A stretch of DNA of 64,000 nt from contig NZ_NIXO01000003.1 of the NCBI RefSeq assembly GCF_002204795.1, positions 124,001-188,000 on the forward strand, given 5' to 3'. Positions 34,145-43,823 of the stretch are shown in pieces. Numbering within the stretch: position 1 is the stretch's first letter; each line of letters opens with the position of its first letter. The position numbers and the translations under genes were made by a program. The notes below the pieces were generated by a model. That model saw nothing but the letters and a program-made list of their open reading frames with translations. It was not told where the DNA came from and ran no database searches. The stretch is from Pseudomonas sp. K2I15 (lineage in GTDB: Bacteria; Pseudomonadota; Gammaproteobacteria; Pseudomonadales; Pseudomonadaceae).

Positions 34145-35799
34145 CGATGAATATCCATACCCTCGGTCCGCTGGTCGATATCCGCGACCTGACGGTACGT
34201 TTCGGCCAGGCCGAGCCGGTGTTGCACGGCGTCAGTTTGCAGTTGCATCGCGGCGAATGCCTGGCGCTGGTGGGGGAGTCGGGGTCCGGCAAAAGCGTCA
34301 CCGCCCGCACCCTGGCCGGCCTGACCGGCAAGGACGCTCACGTCCAGGCCGCCAAGTTGGCGTTCCAGGGTGTCGACCTGCGCCAGCTCAACGAGCGGGC
34401 CTGGCAGCAACTGCGCGGCGCGAGCATCGGCTTTGTGATGCAGGATGCACTGGGCGCGCTGGACCCGCTGCGCCGCGTCGGGGCCGAGATTGAGGAACCG
34501 TTGCACCTGCACACCAACTTGGGACTGGAAGCGCGCCGCCTGCGAGTGCTGGAACTGCTGCGGGATGTCGGCGTGCCGGAACCGGAACTGCGTGCCAGCC
34601 AATACCCGTGGCAACTCTCCGGCGGTTTACGCCAGCGCGCATTGATCGCCTCGGCGATTGCCTGCAATCCACGCCTGATCATTGCCGATGAACCGACCAC
34701 GGCGCTCGATGCCACGGTGCAAGCCCAGGTCATCGCGCTGCTGGAAAGCCTGCGCGGCGAAGACAACGCACTGCTGATGGTCAGCCACGACCTGTCGGTG
34801 GTCTCACGCCTTGCCGATCGCGTGGCGGTGATGCGCCATGGGGTAATCGTGGAGGAGGGCAGTACCAAGCAGGTACTGCAAGCCCCGCGTCATCCGTATA
34901 CGCAACTGCTGCTGCGGGCTGCCAAGGCCGTGCACTTCCAGTCCACGCGCCGGTTGCTTGCGGCGGTGGAGCCCGAGCCTGAGCCACAGGGCGAAGTACT
35001 GCTGGAAGCGCGCACGCTGTCCAAATCCTTCGTCGGCCCCGACGGGCAAACCCGCACGGTGCTGAACCAGGTGTCGTTGCAACTGCGTCGCGGCGAGACG
35101 CTGGGCGTGGTGGGCGAATCGGGTTGCGGCAAGACCACATTGACCCGCCTGATACTCGGCCTGGAAACCGCCGACGCCGGTGAGGTGTGGATCAAGGGCC
35201 AGCGCTGGTCCGACCTCGACGCCAAGCAAAAACGCGAGGCGCGGCGTGCGGTCCAGGTGGTATTCCAGGACCCGCTAAGCTCTTTCGACCCGCGCTACAC
35301 CGTACAACGCGTGCTGTTCGAAGCGCTGGTGGTGGCCGGCGTACCGCGTCATGCCCGGCGCGACCGCGCGCTGGAATTGCTGGACCTGGTACGCCTCGAT
35401 GCCAGCGCATTATCGCGCCGGCCCATCGAACTCTCCGGTGGCCAGCGTCAACGCATCGCGATTGCCAGGGCCCTGGCTTCCGAGCCTCAAATTCTTATCT
35501 GCGATGAGCCGGTGTCGGCGCTGGACGTGTCGGTACAGGCACAGATTCTGGAGCTGCTCGACGACCTCAAGCGCCGCCTCGGCCTGGCCTGCCTGTTCAT
35601 CTCCCATGACCTTGGGGTGATCAACCACGTCAGCGAGCGCGTGCTGGTGATGAAGGCCGGCGAAGTGGTGGAGTCCGGCACGGTGCGCGCGGTGTTCGAT
35701 CGCCCGGCACATGCCTATACCCGTGCGCTGATCGACGCGATTCCAACCCTTGAAACCGACTACACGCCAGTCCCGTTCTACTTGAACGTCGCGATCTGA
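34141..35799 (+). CDS. Fused dual ATP-binding protein of peptide-type ABC transporter (DppDF-like, module A)
   Basis: This 552-residue cytoplasmic protein carries two complete ATPase domains. The first (about 1-270) has [23 protein letters not shown] and [11 protein letters not shown]. The second (about 285-552) has [24 protein letters not shown] and [12 protein letters not shown]. This corresponds to a fusion of DppD and DppF, as in GsiA-like proteins. The start ATG overlaps the previous stop (ATGA). The second halves of this protein and of the one at 42088 are closely related. Confidence 0.92.
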   Translation: MTMNIHTLGPLVDIRDLTVRFGQAEPVLHGVSLQLHRGECLALVGESGSGKSVTARTLAGLTGKDAHVQAAKLAFQGVDLRQLNERAWQQLRGASIGFVMQDALGALDPLRRVGAEIEEPLHLHTNLGLEARRLRVLELLRDVGVPEPELRASQYPWQLSGGLRQRALIASAIACNPRLIIADEPTTALDATVQAQVIALLESLRGEDNALLMVSHDLSVVSRLADRVAVMRHGVIVEEGSTKQVLQAPRHPYTQLLLRAAKAVHFQSTRRLLAAVEPEPEPQGEVLLEARTLSKSFVGPDGQTRTVLNQVSLQLRRGETLGVVGESGCGKTTLTRLILGLETADAGEVWIKGQRWSDLDAKQKREARRAVQVVFQDPLSSFDPRYTVQRVLFEALVVAGVPRHARRDRALELLDLVRLDASALSRRPIELSGGQRQRIAIARALASEPQILICDEPVSALDVSVQAQILELLDDLKRRLGLACLFISHDLGVINHVSERVLVMKAGEVVESGTVRAVFDRPAHAYTRALIDAIPTLETDYTPVPFYLNVAI

Positions 35800-35836
35800 C
35801 GTATTAGAAAAAGTATCTACGAAAGGAGTGTTCCTG

Positions 35837-37237
35837 GTGCCCAAGCAACTGCACGTGAATTTGTTTGAGATGAACTGCGTCAGTCACATCGTCCATGGTT
35901 TGTGGGTGCACCCGGACAACAACCGGCACCGCTTCAACGACCTGGACTATTGGACCGAGCTGGCGCAATTGCTGGAATACGGCACCTTTGACGGCGTATT
36001 CCTGGCCGACGTGATTGGCACCTACGACCGCTTTCGCGACGGCCCCGAAACCTCGCTGCGCGAAGGCATGCAGATCCCCAGCAATGACCCGTTGCTGGTG
36101 ATTCCGGCGATGGCCGGGGTGACCAAGAATCTTGGTTTCGGTGCGACCTTTTCCACCACCTACGAACCGCCGTTCGCCTTCGCGCGTCGCATGAGCACCC
36201 TCGATCACCTGACGAAGGGCCGGGTGGGCTGGAACATCGTTACCTCGTACCTGCCGAATGCGGCACGCAACTTTGGGCACGACACCGAGGTGGTCCACGA
36301 TCACCGCTACGAGATCGCCGACGAATACCTCGACGTGCTCTACAAACTTTGGGAAGGTTCCTGGGACGACGACGCCGTGATCGTCGACCGCGAGCGCCGG
36401 ATCTACACCGACCCGGACAAGGTGCGTTATATCAACCACGTGGGCGAACACTTCAAGGTCGCCGGGCCGCACCTGTGCCAGCCTTCGCGGCAGCGCACGC
36501 CGGTGCTGTTCCAGGCCACCGGCTCACCGGCTGGTATCGAGTTTGCCGGGCGGCACGCTGAAGTGGTGTTCACCGGTGGTAATGATGCGCCGGCGGTGCG
36601 TGCGAATATCCAGGCCATGCGGCAAAAGGCGGTCGAGCATGATCGCGATCCGGCGGGGTTGAAGTTTATCGTTATGGCCGGGGTGATCGTTGGGCGTACC
36701 GACGAGGATGTCAGTGCCAAGCTCGACAGTTATCGCAAGCTGGTGAGTGTTGACGCGTCGCTGGCTCATGGGCAGTCGGCGATCGACTTGACCGCGTATC
36801 CTCGCGATACGTTGATCAGTGATCTGGTCAGCCGTCAGGTCAAGGGGTGGGAGAGCTTGAGCCGGTACAAATCGGACTCCACTGTGGGGGCGGTACTGGC
36901 GCAGCTTGGCGGCTTTAATCGCGAGCGGTTTTTTGTGGCGGGTACACCGACGGTGGTGGCGGATGCCATTGAGAAGTGGCTGGATGAGGATGGGATCGAC
37001 GGGATTAATCTGCGTCAGTACCTGTCGTTTGAAACAGCGCGGGATTTCATTGAATTGGTGGTGCCGGAGTTGCGCCGTCGTGGGCGGTTTCGTGAGCGTT
37101 ACAACGAGGGGGAGACGCTGCGGGAGCGGTTGTTTGGCGCCGGGCAGGCACGTTTGCCGGGGGACCATTTTGGCGCGCGTTATCGGGATCCTGCGGCGTT
37201 GCTTTCGCCGGCGTTGCCGTTGCGGTTTCCATCGTGA
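35837..37237 (+). CDS. LLM-class flavin-dependent monooxygenase, NtaA/SnaA/DszA family
   Basis: This 466-residue bacterial luciferase-like monooxygenase uses reduced FMN and oxygen. The family includes DszA (dibenzothiophene sulfone), SnaA and NtaA (nitrilotriacetate). MSTLDHLTKGRVGWNIVTS and PVLFQATGSPAGIEFA are characteristic. I prefer GTG 35837, eight bases after AAAGGAG; a GTG at 35828 lies within the ribosome site. It is near the end of ABC operon A. C-S or C-N bond cleavage on the imported substrate is the likely reaction. The partner flavin reductase is not in the window. Confidence 0.9.
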   Translation: MPKQLHVNLFEMNCVSHIVHGLWVHPDNNRHRFNDLDYWTELAQLLEYGTFDGVFLADVIGTYDRFRDGPETSLREGMQIPSNDPLLVIPAMAGVTKNLGFGATFSTTYEPPFAFARRMSTLDHLTKGRVGWNIVTSYLPNAARNFGHDTEVVHDHRYEIADEYLDVLYKLWEGSWDDDAVIVDRERRIYTDPDKVRYINHVGEHFKVAGPHLCQPSRQRTPVLFQATGSPAGIEFAGRHAEVVFTGGNDAPAVRANIQAMRQKAVEHDRDPAGLKFIVMAGVIVGRTDEDVSAKLDSYRKLVSVDASLAHGQSAIDLTAYPRDTLISDLVSRQVKGWESLSRYKSDSTVGAVLAQLGGFNRERFFVAGTPTVVADAIEKWLDEDGIDGINLRQYLSFETARDFIELVVPELRRRGRFRERYNEGETLRERLFGAGQARLPGDHFGARYRDPAALLSPALPLRFPS

Positions 37238-37791
37238 GTGGGGCGTCTCTGGACCTGCTGCATTTGCGGCCGGCTCGGGTGGAGGACGCCCCGCAATTGG
37301 CGCACATTCATTTGCAGACTTGGCAGGCGGCGTATCGGGAGATTTTGTCGGAGCGTTTTCTATCCGACCTGAACGGCGGTGTGCCACAGCGCACGGCTTT
37401 TCTGGCCCAGGCCATCGCGGGCGGTGCGCTGTCGGTGTGGGTGGTGGAGCTGGAGGGGGAGCTGGTGGCGTGGGCGTCCTTTGGTAGCAGTCGGGATGTG
37501 GATGCGTCGGCGGCTACCGGGGAATTGCGAGCGCTCAATCTATTGCCCGGGATCTGGGGGCAGGGCATTGGCACGCGGCTTTGGGGGCAGGTGCGTCAGC
37601 AGTTGGTCGAGGCCGGTTATGCCAGTGCGACCGTTTGGGTGGTGCAGGGGAATCGGCGTGCTCTGGGTTTCTACCAGGCGCTTGGGTTTGTGGCTGAGCC
37701 GCATACCGAGAAGACCGTGGTGGAGCACGATGAGCCGTTGTCTCTGGTGCGTTATAGGGTGCAGTTACCGCAGGTAGCGGCTGAAGGTTGA
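37234..37791 (+). CDS. GNAT-family N-acetyltransferase (module A)
   Basis: This 185-residue acetyltransferase has the GNAT fold. The acetyl-CoA loop is LLPGIWGQGIGTRLW and the C-terminal region VVQGNRRALGFYQALGF. It starts at a GTG overlapping the monooxygenase stop. A related GNAT ends module B (46474): both begin with an R-A-x-x-E-D-A pattern and continue W-Q-x-A-Y-R-E. Acetylation of an amine product or antimetabolite from the imported compound is possible. The strong G/T bias of this gene and the last third of the monooxygenase contrasts with the C-rich upstream genes. Confidence 0.85.
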   Translation: MSGASLDLLHLRPARVEDAPQLAHIHLQTWQAAYREILSERFLSDLNGGVPQRTAFLAQAIAGGALSVWVVELEGELVAWASFGSSRDVDASAATGELRALNLLPGIWGQGIGTRLWGQVRQQLVEAGYASATVWVVQGNRRALGFYQALGFVAEPHTEKTVVEHDEPLSLVRYRVQLPQVAAEG

Positions 37792-37813
37792 GTGCATATC
37801 CGTTTCTTCGATA

Positions 37814-38418
37814 ACGGCCACTTATGGTTTCGCTCTTACAGCGAGTCACTTTTTTACAAACGCCTAAAAAAGTAACCAAAAAACGCTTTGCCCCACCACT
37901 CGGTGCCTCGCTTAGGCTCGGCATGCCGGAACGAAGGCCATCGTGGTTGACGGGGCCCGCAGATCAAGATCAAAAGCAGATCAAGAGCACGGCAGCCTGA
38001 AAGCCGACCTGAGTGTTAGAAGCAAAGGCAAGGGCAAGGTCTAGAGCGAAAGCAGAGCTGCTTTTCTGTGGGAGCGGGCTTGCTCGCGAAAAACCTGAGG
38101 ACGCCGCGTTGAATCAGAAAACCATCGTCATCGTTAACGACCTTCGCGAGCAAGCCCGCTCCCACATTTGGACCGTGCCCGCGTTTGATTTTGCCGTTGC
38201 TCTACACCACTCAAGCCGGCCGGTAGGCCGCTGTGTTCTTGATCTGCTGTTGATCTTGATCTTAGGCGCCCCGTTAAACCACGCGGCCCGCGCAGTACTA
38301 CCGGAGAGAGGGCACACCGAGCCTAAGCGAGGTGCCGAGTGGTGGGGCAAGAGCGTTTTGCTTACTTTTGCGCTGTTCAAAAGTGAGCCGCTGTAAGAGC
38401 GGAACCAATAGCGGCCCT
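37814..38418. repeat. Nested long palindromic repeat with REP doublet core
   Basis: The whole gap between the modules forms an imperfect palindrome. The outer arms are about 37814-37922 and 38317-38418 (shared CTCTTACAGCG, CCCCACCACTCGG, CCTCGCTTAGGCTCGG). Inner arms lie at 37961-37993 and 38230-38264 (AGATCAAGATCAA with its complement). The core is a REP doublet at 38067-38166. Short open frames within it are not considered genes. Half of the unit recurs at 63713-63940. This looks like a dispersed Pseudomonas intergenic repeat or a non-autonomous element. Confidence 0.75.
38067..38166. repeat. REP doublet (REPIN) at the palindrome core
   Basis: TGTGGGAGCGGGCTTGCTCG at the left is answered by its reverse complement at the right end, with a variable centre of about 50 bases. 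This is the common GGAGCGRGCTTGCTCGCG class of fluorescent pseudomonads. Confidence 0.85.
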
Positions 38419-38541
38419 GACCGCAGCAACGGATATGTACCGCCACCACTAGCTGTTGGCTGACCAACACTTCCCACACACATTGTCGTTTTCAGCAATC
38501 GCCCAAACCCCCAATGTCCCCTGTTTACAGCCCCAAAAACC

Positions 38542-38556
38542 CGGCATGCCTTGTGC
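38542..38556 (+). promoter_or_regulatory. Sigma54 (-24/-12) promoter candidate for ABC operon B
   Basis: CGGCATGCCTTGTGC has the GG and GC elements ten bases apart but a weaker -24 than the other sites. The predicted start near 38568 leaves 25 bases before the binding-protein ATG. Confidence 0.45.
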
Positions 38557-38592
38557 AATGACCCTGTTCCCGGACTTTAGGCCTCAGTAATC

Positions 38593-40254
38593 ATGCGAGA
38601 ACCCGCCCCTTACCCGCGACGATCCAGCCCGTTGCTCCTTATCGGCACCGCCGCACTCTGCAGCCTGTTGCTAGGCTGCGGCCAAAGCGGCTCAACCGTC
38701 ACACGCAGTGACCAGCCGGTAAAAGGCGGCACCCTCGTCTACGCCACCGACCGCGAACCCACATGCCTCGACCCCCACGTGGCCGGCGACATGCCCCAAG
38801 TGTTCGTCGCCCAGCAATACCTGGACTCCCTGGTCTCGATGGACGCCGACGGCCGCATCGGCCCCTGGCTCGCCAAAACCTGGGACATATCGCCCGACGG
38901 CCTGACCTACACCTTCCACCTGCGCAACGACGTGTACTTCACCGATGGCACCCCGTTCAACGCCGCAGCGGTCAAGGCCAACCTCGACCACATGGCCAAC
39001 CCCAAGACCCAGTCCAGCACCGCAGGCGGCTACATTCGCCAATACCGCAGCACCGACGTGCTCGACGAATACACCGCAGTGGTGCACCTGGCCACACCTT
39101 ACGCAGCGTTTCTTGAAGTGTTGGCCCAAGGCTTCCTGGGCATCGAGTCCCCCACAGCGCTACTACGTTCACGCGACGTGAACTGCGAAAGCCCCGTGGG
39201 CAGCGGCCCGTTCAAGGTCGTACGCTGGGACCGCCAGAGCCAGGTCGAACTGGTACGCAACCCCGACTACAACTGGGCGCCGCCCACCGCCAAACACCAG
39301 GGCCCGGCATGGCTGGACCGCATCGTCTGGAAGTTCATCCAGGAGCCTTCCGTGCGTTTTGCCTCGTTGCAGGCCGGCGAGGTCGACGTGATCGAAGCGT
39401 TGCCCCCCGAATCCCACGAGGCCGCCCGACGCAACCCGGACCTGACCCTGGTGATCGCCCAACGCCCCGGTAACCCCACCAACGGCACACTGAACATCAC
39501 CCGTGCGCCGTTCGATGACCTGCGGGTGCGCGAAGCCTTCGTGCGCAGCTCCGACATCGAGGGCGCGTTGAAGAGCGTGTACTTCAACGAATTCCCCCGC
39601 GCCGGCGGACCATTGAGCCCGGCCACGCGCTTCTACAGCCCAGAATTCCAGCACGCCCAGGATTACGACCCGGCACGGGCCGCACAGTTACTCGATCAAG
39701 CCGGCTGGACCCAGCGCGACAGCGAAGGCTACCGCACCAAAGACGGCAAGCGCCTGCAAGTCCACGTGGTGATGGGCAACCGCACGTCACCCTCGGAATA
39801 CACCCTGTGGGAGCAGGTACAGGCCACCACCCGGCAGACCGGCTTCGAGCTGATCGTCGACCAGATGAGTGACGTACAGGCCACCAAACGCCAGGCCGAT
39901 TGGGACTACGACATTCGCCTGGGCTACTGGAACACCAACACCGCTGACGTGCTGCGGATCATCTTCGGCAGCGAGTTCATTCGCCCCGCAGGCGTGGGTG
40001 GTTACCACCAGAACACCGCAGGCTTCAGTGACCCGGCCTTCGACACGCTTATCCAGCAGGCCCTCACCACCCAGGACAGCGAACAGCGCCGGGCCCTGTA
40101 TTACCAAGCGCAGAAAATCGCTTCCAGCCAGTACCTGCAATTGACCACCTACCCGCAAAGCACGCGGCTGGGTATCTACAAGACCACCCAGGGCGTGCGG
40201 CTGGAGCCGTCGCTGGCGGTGACGTATCTCTATGACGCATGGGTGAACAAATGA
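38593..40254 (+). CDS. Peptide-type ABC transporter binding lipoprotein (module B)
   Basis: This 553-residue family 5 solute-binding protein has a lipoprotein signal with lipobox LLGC. Mature segments WDISPDGLTYTFHLRNDVYF and SPVGSGPFKV parallel those of the module A protein, as does the C-terminal GYWNTNTADVLR. It begins the second transporter operon, in which the order is binding protein, two permeases, dual ATPase, SfnB-like protein, MFS and GNAT. The ribosome site is weak. Ligand unknown; its divergence from module A suggests a related but different compound. Confidence 0.88.
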   Translation: MREPAPYPRRSSPLLLIGTAALCSLLLGCGQSGSTVTRSDQPVKGGTLVYATDREPTCLDPHVAGDMPQVFVAQQYLDSLVSMDADGRIGPWLAKTWDISPDGLTYTFHLRNDVYFTDGTPFNAAAVKANLDHMANPKTQSSTAGGYIRQYRSTDVLDEYTAVVHLATPYAAFLEVLAQGFLGIESPTALLRSRDVNCESPVGSGPFKVVRWDRQSQVELVRNPDYNWAPPTAKHQGPAWLDRIVWKFIQEPSVRFASLQAGEVDVIEALPPESHEAARRNPDLTLVIAQRPGNPTNGTLNITRAPFDDLRVREAFVRSSDIEGALKSVYFNEFPRAGGPLSPATRFYSPEFQHAQDYDPARAAQLLDQAGWTQRDSEGYRTKDGKRLQVHVVMGNRTSPSEYTLWEQVQATTRQTGFELIVDQMSDVQATKRQADWDYDIRLGYWNTNTADVLRIIFGSEFIRPAGVGGYHQNTAGFSDPAFDTLIQQALTTQDSEQRRALYYQAQKIASSQYLQLTTYPQSTRLGIYKTTQGVRLEPSLAVTYLYDAWVNK

Positions 40255-41231
40255 GCAGCACAACACTTGCCAACCCACGACGCGAGCGCCTGGCCCGGCT
40301 CGGCAAGCGTGCGCTGTGGCGCCTTGCCGGCGGAGTGCTGGTGCTCTGGGCGGTGGCCACGCTGACCTTCTTTGCCTTGCGCCTGATGCCCGGTGATCCG
40401 GTGCTGGCGATCCTCGGCGGCCCGAGCGGCAACCCCACCGCCGAGACCATCGCCGAAGCCACCCGCGAGTACGGCCTGGACAAGCCACTGGCGGTGCAAT
40501 ACGCGTTGTACCTTGGGCGCCTGGTGCAAGGTGACCTGGGGGTTTCCTATTCCCAGCATCTGCCGGTAACCCGAGTGCTCGCCGAGCAATCCTGGCCGAC
40601 CCTGGAGCTGACCCTCACGTCTCTGGCACTGGCCTGGGTTCTGGTGCTGGCGCTGACGGTGTTGACTGCCGGGCGCCGGCGCTGGGTTGCCAGCCTGGCC
40701 TCGCTCGCCGAAACCCTGGCCGCCGCGCTGCCGCACTTCTGGCTGGGGATTCTGCTGCTGGCGGTGTTTGCATTCGGCCTGCGACTGTTCCCTCCGGCGG
40801 GCAGCGATGGCTGGCGCACGCTGGTGCTGCCGTCGTTCGCCCTGGCGATTCCGCTGGCGGGGTTTATCGCCCAGGTCACCCGCGAATCCCTGGATCTGAC
40901 CCTCGACCAACCCTTCATCCTGACCGCCCGAACCCGTGGCCTGAGTGATTTCAACGTGCGCTTCAAACACGCGTTACGCCACGCCGTACTGCCGGGCATC
41001 TCACTGTCGGGCTGGGCCATCGGCGCGCTGATCAGTGGCGCGGTGGTGATCGAAGTAATTTTTTCCCGCAAGGGCCTCGGCCGCCAGTTGTACCAGGCCG
41101 TACAGGCACAAGACCTGCCGCTGACCATCGGCATAAGCCTGGTGGTCGCCGCCGGTTATGTGCTGGCCAACATCCTGGTCGACCTGCTGTACCTGTGGGT
41201 CGACCCTCGCCAACAGGAGATTCCAGCATGA
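40251..41231 (+). CDS. Peptide-type ABC transporter permease, DppB family (module B)
   Basis: This inner membrane permease of 326 residues has about six membrane segments. LRLMPGDPVLAILGGP and the coupling loop TARTRGLSDFNVRFKHALRH are typical. The start overlaps the binding protein and the stop overlaps the second permease, both as ATGA. It is a paralogue of the permease at 29959. Confidence 0.9.
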   Translation: MSSTTLANPRRERLARLGKRALWRLAGGVLVLWAVATLTFFALRLMPGDPVLAILGGPSGNPTAETIAEATREYGLDKPLAVQYALYLGRLVQGDLGVSYSQHLPVTRVLAEQSWPTLELTLTSLALAWVLVLALTVLTAGRRRWVASLASLAETLAAALPHFWLGILLLAVFAFGLRLFPPAGSDGWRTLVLPSFALAIPLAGFIAQVTRESLDLTLDQPFILTARTRGLSDFNVRFKHALRHAVLPGISLSGWAIGALISGAVVIEVIFSRKGLGRQLYQAVQAQDLPLTIGISLVVAAGYVLANILVDLLYLWVDPRQQEIPA

Positions 41232-42091
41232 GCGGCCTGACCCTGGAAACACCGCTGCCCGCGCTGCGGATTCAGCGCATCACCCGCACGCTGCGGCTTG
41301 GCCCGCTGTTGGCGATTACCTTTCTGCTGCTGGTGATTGTCGCGGCGCTGGTGCCGCAACTGTTCGCCTACAGCGACCCGCTGGCCATCGTCCCCCGCGA
41401 TGCGTTTCATTCGCCGAGCTGGGCTCACTGGTTTGGCACCGATCAATCGGGGCGGGACATCTTTTCGCGGGTGATCTACGGCACCCGCCAGTCGTTGTTC
41501 ATCGGCCTGGCAGCCACGGCGATAGCCATGAGCATCGCCATCGTGCTCGGCCTGCTGGGCGGGCTTGGTGGTGCGCGGGTGGACCGTGGCGTGGGTTGGC
41601 TGCTGGAAGTGTTGTTTGCCTTCCCGAGCCTGATTCTGGCGCTGCTGTTCGTGGCGATCTTCGGCAGCGGCATCGGCCCGCTGATCGTCGCTACCGGCCT
41701 TGGCAGTGCGCCCGGTTACGCGCGCATGGTCCGTGGCCAGGTGCTGGCGGTACGCAATGCGGGCTACATCGAAGCCGCCCGGGCCCTCGGGCATCCGCCG
41801 TCGCGCATCATCCTGCGCCAGTTGCTGCCGAATGCCATGCGCCCGTTGATCGTGACCCTGACCATGGGTGTGGGCCAGGCGATTGTCTGGGCCTCGGCCC
41901 TGAGCTTTCTCGGCTTGGGCGCACGTCCGCCCGCGCCGGAGTGGGGGACGATGCTATCCATGGGCCGCGACTTTATCGCGAATGCCTGGTGGCTGACGTT
42001 TTTCCCCGGCCTGTTCATTGTGCTGACCACCCTGTCGACCACGGTCACTGGCCGTTACCTGCAACAACGCCTGGAGGGCCGTCTTTCATGA
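41228..42091 (+). CDS. Peptide-type ABC transporter permease, DppC family (module B)
   Basis: This inner membrane permease of 287 residues contains HWFGTDQSGRDIFSRVIYG and the coupling loop VRNAGYIEAARALGHP. The C-terminal GLGARPPAPEWGTMLSMG is the usual family segment. Start and stop overlap its neighbours by four bases, so all four transporter genes of module B are coupled. Confidence 0.9.
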   Translation: MSGLTLETPLPALRIQRITRTLRLGPLLAITFLLLVIVAALVPQLFAYSDPLAIVPRDAFHSPSWAHWFGTDQSGRDIFSRVIYGTRQSLFIGLAATAIAMSIAIVLGLLGGLGGARVDRGVGWLLEVLFAFPSLILALLFVAIFGSGIGPLIVATGLGSAPGYARMVRGQVLAVRNAGYIEAARALGHPPSRIILRQLLPNAMRPLIVTLTMGVGQAIVWASALSFLGLGARPPAPEWGTMLSMGRDFIANAWWLTFFPGLFIVLTTLSTTVTGRYLQQRLEGRLS

Positions 42092-43803
42092 GCGACCAGA
42101 AACGCTTGATCGTTGAAGGGCTGTCCATCGAGTTTGCCGGGCAGTCTGTAGTGCGCAACCTGTCTTTCACTCTGGAACCGGGCAAGACCCTGGCGCTGGT
42201 GGGTGAGTCCGGTTCAGGCAAAAGCGTCACCGCCCGCAGCCTGATCGGCCTGGCCGGTGGGGGTGCCAAGGTGACAGCGCGCACCTTGAGCTATGACGGT
42301 GTGGATTTGCTTAGCCTTTCCGAGCGCGGCTGGCGCCGTTTGCGTGGCAACGGTATCGGCTTCGTATTGCAGGACGCTCTGGTGTCACTCGACCCGTTGC
42401 GGCCGGTGGGCAAGGAAATTCTCGAAGTGCTGGAGACCCATTGCTGGGGTGACCGTCGCAGTCGTGGCGAACGTGTCATCGAACTGCTGGACCTGGTCGG
42501 CGTACCCGAGCCGAAACTGCGAGCCCGCCAGCGTCCCGATCAACTCTCCGGCGGCCTGCGCCAGCGTGCGCTGATTGCCAGCGCACTCGCGCTGAACCCT
42601 GGCCTTGTGATTGCCGATGAACCGACTACTGCGCTGGATGCCACGGTGCAGGCGCAGATTCTGCAAGTGCTGCAACAGATTAAGGCCCGTGGCGATTCGT
42701 TGCTGATCATCAGCCATGACCTGGCCGTGGTCGCGCAACTGGCGGATGAAGTGCTCGTTTTGCGCCACGGCGAAGTGGTGGAGCAGGGCCCGATGGATCA
42801 GGTGCTGCTCAACCCACGGCACGCGTACACGCGCTCGCTGCTGGATGCGGTGCCCGCCGAACATGCCCGTGGCACACGCCTGTCGCCGGAGCGCAGCACG
42901 GCGATAGCGCAGCCACGGCCGGGCGCGGATTCGCCGGTGTTGCTGCGGGCCTCCGGCCTGGGCAAACGTTATATCGGCCCTGATCAACAGTCGCGCCAGG
43001 TGGTGGACGACGTCAGCTTCGAGCTGCGCGCCGGCCGCACCTTGGGCATCGTCGGTGAGTCCGGCTCGGGCAAAACCACGGTGGCGCGTATTGCCCTCGG
43101 GCTGCTGCAACCGGATGCCGGCGAGGTGCATTTTCTCGACCAGCCATGGGCAGCCGCAGGCACCGAGCGGGTTGAGGAGAAGACTCGACGTTTGCATCGC
43201 CGCGACATCAGCGTGATCTATCAGGACCCGCTGAGTTCGTTCGACCCGCGCTGGACGGTAGGGCAGATCCTCAGTGATGCGCTGGACGTCGCCGGTATCG
43301 CCGCTGAACAACAAGCGGCCCGCGTGGCGCAGTTGCTCGACCAGGTACGCCTGGCGCCGCAAGTGGCCGAGCGTCGGCCGCTGCAATTGTCGGGCGGGCA
43401 ACGCCAGCGCGTGGCGATTGCCCGGGCGATTGCCAGCAACCCCAAAGTGATCATCTGTGACGAGCCGGTTTCGGCGCTGGACGTGTCGGTGCAGGCCCAG
43501 GTACTGGACCTGCTGGCCGACCTGCAAGCCTCGCTGGGGCTGGCGTACCTGTTTATCTCCCACGACCTTGGAGTGATCCGTCACGTCAGCGACGAGGTGT
43601 TGGTAATGCGCCACGGCCAGGTGGTGGAAAGCGCCAGCGTCGAGACGTTGTTTGAATCACCCCAACACGAATACACCCGGCGCCTGCTGGGCGCAGTGCC
43701 GCGCCTGCCCGGCAGCGGTACGCAGTTGGTGGTGCCGGCCCTGGAGCCGGAAAACCCCGGCTGGCTGTTTGATGAATCGCGCCTGTGGAAAATCGCCATC
43801 TAG
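42088..43803 (+). CDS. Fused dual ATP-binding protein of peptide-type ABC transporter (DppDF-like, module B)
   Basis: This 571-residue protein contains two ATPase domains. The first has [23 protein letters not shown] and [11 protein letters not shown]. The second has [24 protein letters not shown] and [11 protein letters not shown]. Both halves should be active. The start ATG overlaps the permease stop. It powers the module B importer. Confidence 0.92.
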   Translation: MSDQKRLIVEGLSIEFAGQSVVRNLSFTLEPGKTLALVGESGSGKSVTARSLIGLAGGGAKVTARTLSYDGVDLLSLSERGWRRLRGNGIGFVLQDALVSLDPLRPVGKEILEVLETHCWGDRRSRGERVIELLDLVGVPEPKLRARQRPDQLSGGLRQRALIASALALNPGLVIADEPTTALDATVQAQILQVLQQIKARGDSLLIISHDLAVVAQLADEVLVLRHGEVVEQGPMDQVLLNPRHAYTRSLLDAVPAEHARGTRLSPERSTAIAQPRPGADSPVLLRASGLGKRYIGPDQQSRQVVDDVSFELRAGRTLGIVGESGSGKTTVARIALGLLQPDAGEVHFLDQPWAAAGTERVEEKTRRLHRRDISVIYQDPLSSFDPRWTVGQILSDALDVAGIAAEQQAARVAQLLDQVRLAPQVAERRPLQLSGGQRQRVAIARAIASNPKVIICDEPVSALDVSVQAQVLDLLADLQASLGLAYLFISHDLGVIRHVSDEVLVMRHGQVVESASVETLFESPQHEYTRRLLGAVPRLPGSGTQLVVPALEPENPGWLFDESRLWKIAI

Positions 43804-43823
43804 ACCTGAATCAAGGAATTGCC

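Noticed and set aside
38013-38396. Open frames within the 38 kb palindrome
   Set aside because: They lie inside repetitive palindromic DNA; a related fragment recurs at 63755, so they reflect the repeat and not a gene.
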